Notes under the pieces: model-generated
Seen by the model: only the letters and a program-made list of their open reading frames with translations
Database searches by the model: none
What the model was told of the DNA's origin: nothing
In this document: positions 56,501-64,000 of the stretch, piece by piece
How the letters are laid out: each line of letters opens with the position of its first letter
How positions within the stretch are numbered: position 1 is the first letter of the stretch
Made by a program: the position numbers and the translations under genes
Origin: Nereocystis luetkeana
Taxonomy: Eukaryota; Sar; Phaeophyceae; Laminariales; Laminariaceae
Assembly: GCA_031213475.1 (NCBI GenBank)
Contig: JARUPZ010000007.1
Coordinates: 10,501,458 to 10,565,457, forward strand
Length of the DNA stretch: 64,000 nucleotides
Direction: 5' to 3'

Positions 56501-57364
56501 CACTATAAAGTCATTGATTGGGGGATCCTTGCTGCAACAATGGAGGTTCGAGAATAAGTTCCCTATCCCGGAACGTCTTCCTGTGTTTGAAGAAAACAGT
56601 ACCCGAAAAATGGCAGTAGGCCAACAAACCTGGTGTTCTCTTAACACCACCCGAAAGTTTGAGATCATATTCAAACCCTCTCTTCACCTGTCAAACGATA
56701 CACCTTCTGGTCACGTGTCAACTCGTTGTCTATACACATCGCCCGCAAAGCGCTTGGTCCCTCGAAATGAACCGCGTTCCCTGTTCTACCAGGTTCTACC
56801 ACAGACTGGATTATTGGAAAACCGAGGGAACTTGGACATTTATGGGCTTGGGGGAGCCAACCGGGAAAATGCTCCAATTTCACCATCAACGTGCTTAAGA
56901 TAGCGGGTGAGAGCCAGTCCCGGGAGTGACTCGTGGGCTCACGCTGCGGCAACGACGATTAGTGACAAAAATACAACTGATCGAGACATAGTATTGCCTA
57001 TTTGGAAACGCTTATTAGCGAATGCCTACTTGCAAATGTCACGTTTCGTGATATTTGTGACATCGACTATTTTGGTTCGTTCGAAATCACCCTCAAGGAT
57101 CCTCCAACACTCGTAGTATTAAATCTCAAAGGACACGTCCAAAAAGGGGAAAAAAAAACATGAAGCACGACACCCCGGAGAAGGGCGTGGATAATCCCAC
57201 CGGCCGTTTCAATATAACATGTCGGATAACTCGGCCAGGGCACGATCTGCATCGACGAGAATAGTTCACCAAACTGTCTTCCGCTCTATCAACTATATAC
57301 CCCTGGAAGGTCATGATGACGGATGTCAAACGATACCCCTAGACTACTGCGAAAACGGAATCCA
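53581..57364. other. Convergent intergenic region, no recognised gene
   Basis: Between the H1 stop and the protease stop. It contains C and G runs (53656-53669, 54269-54289), CAG/CTG words around 54475-54530, and A/T runs near 54750. Short open frames on both strands lack splice support or a recognisable domain. Confidence 0.55.
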
Positions 57365-57420
57365 CTCTAATTCCAAGTAGATTGTACCCAAAACATTGGC
57401 TCAGTTCGTAAGCGGTTAGG
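57365..57420. mobile_element. Half foldback element at the 3' end of the protease gene
   Basis: TTCCAAGTAGATTGTACCCA-AAACATTGG-CTCAGTTCGTAAGCGGTTAGG matches the centre and right arm of the foldback family. The left arm is missing or beyond recognition. The protease stop codon (TTA on this strand, 57416-57418) falls at its edge. Confidence 0.5.
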
Positions 57421-60400
57421 AGAGCCGAAAGAATAATACGTACGCTGACGTTCCTCCGACTCGAACAGGGTTTGTCGGGGCAACCCTCGCGTCGTCAAAT
57501 GTGTGCCACTCGTCCACAGTACCGCCGCCTATTCGGCTGCGACAGTGGGCTGTGTAGTGCCCCCCCTGCAACCCCCCCATGTGGTTACATACCGCGTACA
57601 GCTCGTACGTGGGAAGCGGAGCGACAGAGCGGTGGCCGCCGCCAGTCCCTCTGAGAAGCCGATCTCTCACCCCCGACTGCTGCTCCGATTGCCAACGATC
57701 CGCCCCACGTCCACCACCACCACCACTACCCCCACCACTACCACCACCCTCGTCACCGCCACCACTGCCACACACGTCACCGGAGCAAAGCGCTCCCGGA
57801 GTAGAATACGGGGCTAGATCGAGCCCCGACACAGGGAAATCTACCATGGTTGACAATTTTTCCCGGCTGGTGGAGTTGTACTGAAATCGCTTGAGGTGGA
57901 TGACCAGTACCGAGGGATACCGGTGCACGGCGAGACACTTGGAACTTTTTCGACGTCGGTTGCACCGCGCGCAGACGGGTCGGTTGTCCCCGTCGAGCGT
58001 TTCCTTGTTGGTGAACGCACGAAGGCAATCTTCGAGGGTGCACCCTTCCCGAGGTACGCCGCCGCCTCCGTTTGGTTCCTGGCAGAGGGCGTACGTAAGT
58101 ACGTATGTAGCAGTTGTGTCATTAAATACTAATGATGTGATACAATATCACCATTAGTATGTTTGCCATCTGGCAAAAGTGCATCATAAGCTTTAACGTT
58201 AAGCACTCATACGAAACTCATTCCCCCAAAAAAAATGAAACAAGCGAATCTTATGTATTCGTTTTTATTTTTGTTTTTTTCCCTCCGACGACGTCCACAA
58301 GTGAACTCGATCTTCATGGTCGGTAGGAAAACTGAAACCCCAATATGTGATAGCATCAAGCTGGTTTGCCGTCGAAGCCGAGCTATGTGGTGAAAACACT
58401 GTTAAACTACAGTGTGGAGCGAGGTGGGCAAGGGAATGAGATGCGCGTTCTCGGGAGGCTTCGTTTCGGTGACAATGGGCATGGTCTCGGCGTTTTGTTT
58501 TAAAGTTGCCACTTGGACAGCGAGGATCGAACCAGCGATCTGACGGTTCCAGAAAACGATGTCCTGTCGACGACGCCAAGTGCCGAGGGTATTATACCCC
58601 TGAGCTGCTGGTAAAAGGTTAACGCACTTCCCACCCAGGGTAAGCCTTACGAGGAATATCCTTATACAAGCTTTCCCCCCTTCTGAATGACGGGGCCTTT
58701 AGTCTTCGTATGGAGTCTTCCGTACGTGCCAATCACACCCAAACATTTGAACAGTCTCTGCGGACCCAGGGGAGACGATATTTTGGTGTACCTGGTATAA
58801 TATACCAGTGGGAGATATCATCACTTCCTGTCAAAGGTTGTCTCTAAGAAGTCGATCCGAATAGCTTCATATTTAGGAAAGGGGCGGGGCCTTACATTTC
58901 CGAACAGAGTGGTACACCACATCTAGCGTTCTTGCAGATTCGGGAATATTTTCTCTGCTGGGTACGTGTATTCCATGTAAAGGGAAGGTGGGCCAATCTA
59001 CAATATGTTGTGGAACGCGGCCGCGGAGGTCGAGCGCTAGCGTAAGAAACCAAAGTAGGTCATTCTGAGGGAAATCGTGCGTCATGCACTCATGTCGAGT
59101 CTGCAGCCGAGCAATGCAGCTGTCATCGTGTCGAGAGCAAACCTGAGCCCTTTCGCTGAAACCGGCCGTTGTGTATACTAAATCATCTGAGCAGGGTGTG
59201 GACAGGAGGTTTCCAACTGTTTACTACTTGCCACCTTGAAAGCAGGGACAGTCCGCTAACGAGGTTTGCATCGGAAAATGCGGCAAGGGAACACACTTCT
59301 GAGAAGGTATTCTACCTGTTGAGCTAATTTCAGTCACCTTCTCACAAAATAAATGGTTTTGGGGGCTGGAAGCACCCAATCTCGTCAGCATTGATCCCCG
59401 GGGCACCCCTCCCCGTCACATACGAGTACGAGTACTAACCCTTGAGGCCTTCGTCACGCTGAAAAACAATTTTAGGTAAACTCACCGTGCCAGCTCTCGA
59501 GCCAGCCACCGATCCCCGCCGACCCGCCCCTATCCCACCACCCCCACCCGCCGCCGCTGCCCCATCCGATTGCCGACTAGGAAGCGGCACAGAGAGGTCA
59601 AAAAAGGGATCGAAGCAGTGGCTGACGTTGCCGCAGCTCAGGCAGGAAATACGGCTCTGAAGCTGGCCGCAAAACATCCTTGTGATATCGCTGTCGTTCC
59701 GAGCAAGGTGCAGAGACCACGCTCTGTCCGCCTGGTCCTCGGCGGAGAGCCTCGACATCGCCTCGTCGCTCAAAGGCACTGGGGTGGGAGGGGAGGGGGG
59801 TCCGTGCGCGTCTTGTTGTCGTGTTGCCGTCGAGCTCCCCCCCCCCCCCCCCCCCTCGTCGGCCTCGTCTGTTAAGGTCTTCTGCAAGCCCGTCCAAAAA
59901 AAAGCGCAAGAACTCCTGCCGTTTCCGCGAGGGGTACGTAGCGTAACGTGGCGAAGGCTCTGGTGGGTATTTTGTTGCGAAAAACATAGCCTATCTTTGA
60001 AAACATCATCCGTGACGAACGTAGGCGCGAACGCAGCGCGACGAAAAGCGAAACACACTAATCGGAAGGGTGGCTGATGATGCTCTGTGGCACCTTGAAC
60101 CCCACCGAGCCCCAGCATTTACGGGGCCTTTTCCGTGTTTGCCAAATCCTGTGTGGCGGTACGGATTGTTTGCGTAGAAGAACCGAATGCTGTTTCTTGC
60201 GTTTTCTTCCCCCACCATGTTGGCCGGCTTTGTCGAACGCCACATATGCTCAAGTGGGACACACGTAAGTGGCTAGCCGCTCCGGATCGCGTTAGCTGAG
60301 TACACGTCCCCTATAAGGAACACACACATTTTGTGCAGGGCAGTATACCTTCGGCGTCGCTTCTTCTTCGCCTAGGTCTCAAGAGTTGTCTTAGAGTTGT

Positions 60401-63400
60401 GGCGTGTTCTGCCGTTTTCGTGGTATCTACACGTTGGCTCCCTCCAACTACACCCACGGAAATGCTCGAGCTTGCCCAGCATAGCTCTTCTTCTCTTGCA
60501 ATAACCTATGGCCAGAAAATCTCAGTGGGACTTTCGAGGGGGAGAGGGGGGAGGACACACGAACTCCGCCCTCTCTAGACAGCATTTGGAGGAGGCATCG
60601 CAAGGAATAATGTTCCCGTCGACGTTTGCCCAAGAAAAGGTGGATGTGGAAACATAGTAGTGTAACCACCACACAGGAACGTCGGTATGCTGCTGATACG
60701 ACATACATTTTTTTCTTCCACGCCGGCATCATGCGGCGTGTCTTCTCGTCAACATCTCTACTTAAGCTAGGTTGAATGAGGAGTAGGCGTTTCCTCGCTA
60801 GATTTTCGAGGCAAGGGTAAATTCATAAGATTGGGATCAGCTTTTTGACAACGACACGTAAAAATCAGCCTTGGATAGCCCGCCTACCTGGCAATCTTGC
60901 TGACCGTATCCGGAAAATTGAGGCGCGAACTTTCCGACTTGGCGCTTCACCTGAGGGAATGAAGTGGGACCGGAGTGGGAGAGGGCGTGGGGAGGAGGCT
61001 CCGCGTTAAATCCTGGACTGGGTGACGCACTATTAATATCAGTAGCACTGGGTTGGCAGGGTGGTTGTCGTGCAGTATTGATATCTTCTGTAAGTAGTGA
61101 CATGATCTTTTCGAAGCTGGGAGGAGTTTGGAATGGACAACCTTGTTGGAGCTCTCCCTTTGTACGAGGAGTACAAAGGGGGATTACTTGGAGTCGTGAA
61201 CGTTTGAAGCACGAAAGTAAGACCTTGTTTTTGGCATGGTGCGTTTTTTCGGCTGATCAGGCGAGAGCACCAACCATCGTGTTAGAGGCACTGCTACGAT
61301 ATATCAGCGTTTTATCATGACCGATTGGATGCGGGCCAAAAGGAATTGCTGCGAGCATCGTTTGACACGACTGACAACACAACCACACGGAAACGTTGAA
61401 GCTCCTAATCAAAGACAGCCACGCTGGAGTGTTGCGCATTTGTGCAGCGGCTCTGAACTCGCGTACGGCAAGGACTCAATCATTGACGAATGAGAAAAGC
61501 GTTCGTGAGGTCGACCACGATGTCTGTCCTAGCTGCCGAGTCGCCGTTGCTGCCTGTGATACTCGAGGGATACCTCGCCGCCATTTAGGAGCACCTGTTG
61601 TTTTTTTCCCAACAATGCTAAATACGCTAACAAGGTTGCGGGTCGTTGAGAGGGAAGTAACTGCAGAGGACGGTTTCGTACCTCGAACCTTTCGTGTGTT
61701 CTCGTGCTGTAGCAAGCTCCCTTCACTGTGGGTCGAGCGTTTCTCGTCAAATCAGCTACTGTTGTCGCAGCTTTATGATATGCACTGCTGTTGTCCGATG
61801 TCATTTGCGCAAAACACGTGTCATACAAACCCCACCCCGACAAAAAATGATATAGATAGATCTTGCAGGATCATACAAATCAGGAATTTATCTGCCCCGA
61901 AAAAAATTACTAGACCCTAAAGTGGGGAATCTTACCGGTCCGATATGTGCAATACATCGAGCCAGCACTCGACGCGTGTTTTGCCTTATAGGGGAAGCTC
62001 CTAACCTTTCTGAGGCTCTATACTCACGTGCATATAGTATACTAGCTCTATACCTCATCCACAAAAACTGAACAAAACACTAAATCAAGGTCAACCCCTT
62101 TAGAACTGCAGTCCCGTTTTGGGGGCAAACCACTCAAATTCCAAGTAGTTTGTTCCCAAAACGAGACTGCAGCCCTAAAAGAATAAACCACCTCATTGCC
62201 TAGGTAGATGCACCACAAATGCTGTTGATAAAAAATACGAATGATGCTCTAACGATGTCGGATACGTAGTGCTTGAGCGTTGTCAGTGCCCTTAAGGAGC
62301 CCGCCAGTCATAAGTAGTTTGGCCAAAAAGTGCTACGTACGTCTATCGTGGCAAGAGCCACTTACCTGAAAATACAGTTAGCTTAGGAGATTCCATTTTT
62401 CGGGCACGGCAAGGTCTCTTTTGGCCATGACATACTAGATTTAGTGTAGGGGGGTAGTCGGTCAAGGGGTCAAATCGTGGCCTCCTATTCATATCGTATT
62501 TGCTCACCTGAGCAGGAGACACATTCGAGTGGGCAGGCGACGCCTCCACTAATCGCACCAACTCCCCGAAAGCCTCTGCCAGGGCCCCTCGGGTGGGACT
62601 CTTCTGGCAGAGGCGTTGCTCGTGCAGGCGTTGCCGGAACAAATCGACCAGCGCGTCGGTGTGCAGCAGGCACTGCAGGCACGCGTTCATGAAGCACGTG
62701 TTGCCTAGGTTCTGCAAACCGACTAAACACTCCCCGCGTCCGACGTCAGCGTGGGCAACCTTCGCCCCCATGGTTGTTGCCGCCCTCCCACAGTTCAGGC
62801 CCACTTCGGTGCCATTCTGCTTGCAGGCGCCGCCGCTACCGCTACGGCCACCGCCACCGCTTTCGCCGCCGCCGCCGCTGCCGCTGCCACTGCCGAAGGG
62901 TTCTCGTCGCCCCGAGTAACGACCAGTCTCCGATTGACAGCCCCCGCCACCTCCACATGTTAAATACGCGTGATCCTTCGACGGACGTTCCCCTCTGTCG
63001 CTATTTCTATCGCTCGGCGTTTCCTTTTCGGGGAGATGCCCCGACGGAAATCTCTCCGTCGCCAAAGCTGCCGCCGCTGCCGCCGCCGCCGCTGTCCGAA
63101 GATTCGAGTGCCCCGAATCTCGATCCCGATCTCGATCTCGATCTCGCTCTCGCCTCAGTCTCATAGCCGACGAAGAAGAACCTCTTTCGTCGCGGCCCCC
63201 TATCGCTGCCCTTGCCCCCCCACCCCCCCCCAGCTCTTGCTCGGCGTTGACACCCGAACCATCGATCGACGGTAAGCGGTCGAGCTCTAGAGCCGAGGGC
63301 GCTGTGGAGGGCGCGGCGCGGGTACGCCCGCTTCGACCCTCCTGCTGCTGGTTGTCCCTGCTGCCCTTACCGCTACCGCTACCGCTACCGCCACCGACTC

Positions 63401-63938
63401 CTGGTGACCACCGAGAGCTGTCGTTGTCTGCCTGCTCGTGGTCCCTTCTGTCGGCTACTCGACCCCTGCGCGAACTTTGGGCAACAACTCGCTGATATCC
63501 TCCGGGCTCCAGGTATGCATTTCCGCTCCCAGATGGGGACTGGGCCGCATGAGTCCCTGCCGTTAACGACGACGAACTGCTGTGCCTTGTCGACCCGCTG
63601 GGTGCTTCGTCCACTTGATTGCTGACGCCAGTACTCGATCTACCACCACCCCAACAGCTGCCGCTGCTGCTAGTGCCACCGTTGCTTCCACCAACGTGCG
63701 GCGCCTTGGTGCTTTGACTAGACGAGCGTGTTGCCCCTCTAGTGGTGGAGCCAGTGTCCCCCCCTTCGACCCCTCTAGCTGGGGTGGTGGTGGTGGTGGT
63801 GGTGGTGGTGGTGGTGGTGGTGGTGGTATCAGTCCCGATCACATCGATGGACGCTCTCAACCCGGACAACGTGTCGAGGGAGCTGCTGCCCCGTCGCCGC
63901 GTGGGAAACACGTTCATCCCCCCTTGTCGCTGTCTCAC
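57416..63938 (-). CDS. Ubiquitin-specific protease (peptidase C19), 5' end open
   Basis: Exons 63938(or beyond)-62508, 60950-60888, 59915-59486 and 58078-57416. The C19 motifs appear in order: Cys box GLQNLGNTCFMNACLQCLLH (catalytic Cys of NTC), VKRQVGKFAPQFSGYGQQDC joined to QEFLRFFLDGLAEDLNR, zinc ribbon CLSCGN ... CARC, SVLVIHLKRFQYN, and the His/Asp boxes GGHYTAHCR and WHTFDDARV, then YVLFFRLS and TAA. These belong to USPs of the USP4/USP15 or plant UBP type, which remove ubiquitin from proteins. All introns are phase 0. About 400 residues before the domain are Ser/Gly/Arg-rich with a poly-Thr run; no DUSP domain is seen. The first in-window ATG is at 63917, but the frame stays open to the window edge, so the start may be outside. 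Exon 3 is 430 bases, one more than a multiple of three, because of 19 C at 59837-59855: the frame breaks there as written. A second zinc-ribbon half and an acidic insert are present. Confidence 0.88.
58121..58165. repeat. Small inverted repeat
   Basis: ACTAATGATGTGATA and its near reverse complement TATCACCATTAGT surround CAA, forming a possible 15-pair hairpin in the last protease intron. Confidence 0.7.
58495..58615 (-). other. tRNA-like sequence with extra bases
   Basis: Minus strand: CAGCTCAGGGGTATAATACC (box A-like) and CGCTGGTTCGATCCTCG (box B) are separated by more than the usual distance, and acceptor pairing is poor. Either a tRNA pseudogene with intron-like spacer or a SINE head. 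It lies in the last intron of the protease gene. Confidence 0.3.
59837..59855. repeat. Run of 19 C inside protease exon 3
   Basis: It codes a Gly run on the minus strand. Upstream the frame is QEFLRFFLDGLAEDLNR-RGRRGGGG; downstream the family frame (AEDQADRAWSLHLARNDSDI) is shifted by one. A run of 18 would restore the frame. Confidence 0.8.
62095..62185. mobile_element. Foldback element, best-preserved copy
   Basis: Left arm GAACTGCAGTCCCGTTTTGG and right arm CCCAAAACGAGACTGCAGCC are close inverted repeats, with CAAACCACTCAAATTCCAAG between. It lies in the first intron of the protease gene. Confidence 0.8.
63781..63828. repeat. GTG/ACC trinucleotide repeat (poly-Thr)
   Basis: About 15 ACC codons on the minus strand, giving a Thr run in the disordered N-terminal part of the protease. 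Confidence 0.88.
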
Positions 63939-64000
63939 AGAGGGGGGACGCGCCGTTGTGGAAGAGTCTTCTCGCGGCTGGGCGGGCGCCCGGGCTTCCC

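Overview
The window looks like nuclear DNA from a photosynthetic stramenopile, most like a brown alga. The evidence is roughly balanced base composition, many small exons with GT-AG borders, long repeat-filled introns, and one protein that starts with a signal peptide followed by an ASAFAP-like motif, as in plastid-targeted stramenopile proteins. No bacterial-style operon, CRISPR array or rRNA was seen. The assignment rests on these traits only.

Four protein genes can be supported. (1) A minus-strand gene from about 41.3 kb down to about 0.9 kb has at least 15 small exons whose reading phases fit together. It encodes a coiled-coil, IQ-motif protein of about 0.8 thousand residues. (2) A plus-strand six-exon INSIG-family membrane protein (18.6-24.8 kb) lies inside a 10.4-kb intron of gene 1, on the other strand. 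(3) A plus-strand linker histone H1 (42.6-53.6 kb) has its globular domain on a small exon, separated by a 9.5-kb intron from a large Lys/Ala/Pro-rich exon that ends in collagen-like Gln-Gly repeats. (4) A minus-strand ubiquitin-specific protease (57.4 kb to the right edge, 5' end probably cut) has four exons and a one-base frame break in a run of 19 C. Genes 1 and 3 are divergent around 41.3-42.6 kb; genes 3 and 4 are convergent around 53.6-57.4 kb. Their products suggest no shared pathway.

Most remaining sequence is repetitive: a TA-flanked MITE family with TTACGGGGGACC ends (about 11 copies); a longer dispersed element (R1) that ends in poly(C) and forms an array in the H1 intron; a small foldback family with CTGCAGTCCCGTTTTGGG arms; a fourth dispersed family (R3); a TCGGG satellite; a telomere-like block; and many simple repeats.

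The most unusual signal is a set of short words, TACCAGGTA/TACCTGGTA, TATTAATA and perhaps TACAGCAGTA, scattered far above chance. Repeat copies that carry such a word can be compared with sister copies that lack it. They show exact 6-7 bp insertions at a TA, as if each word were the scar of a TA-targeting mobile element.
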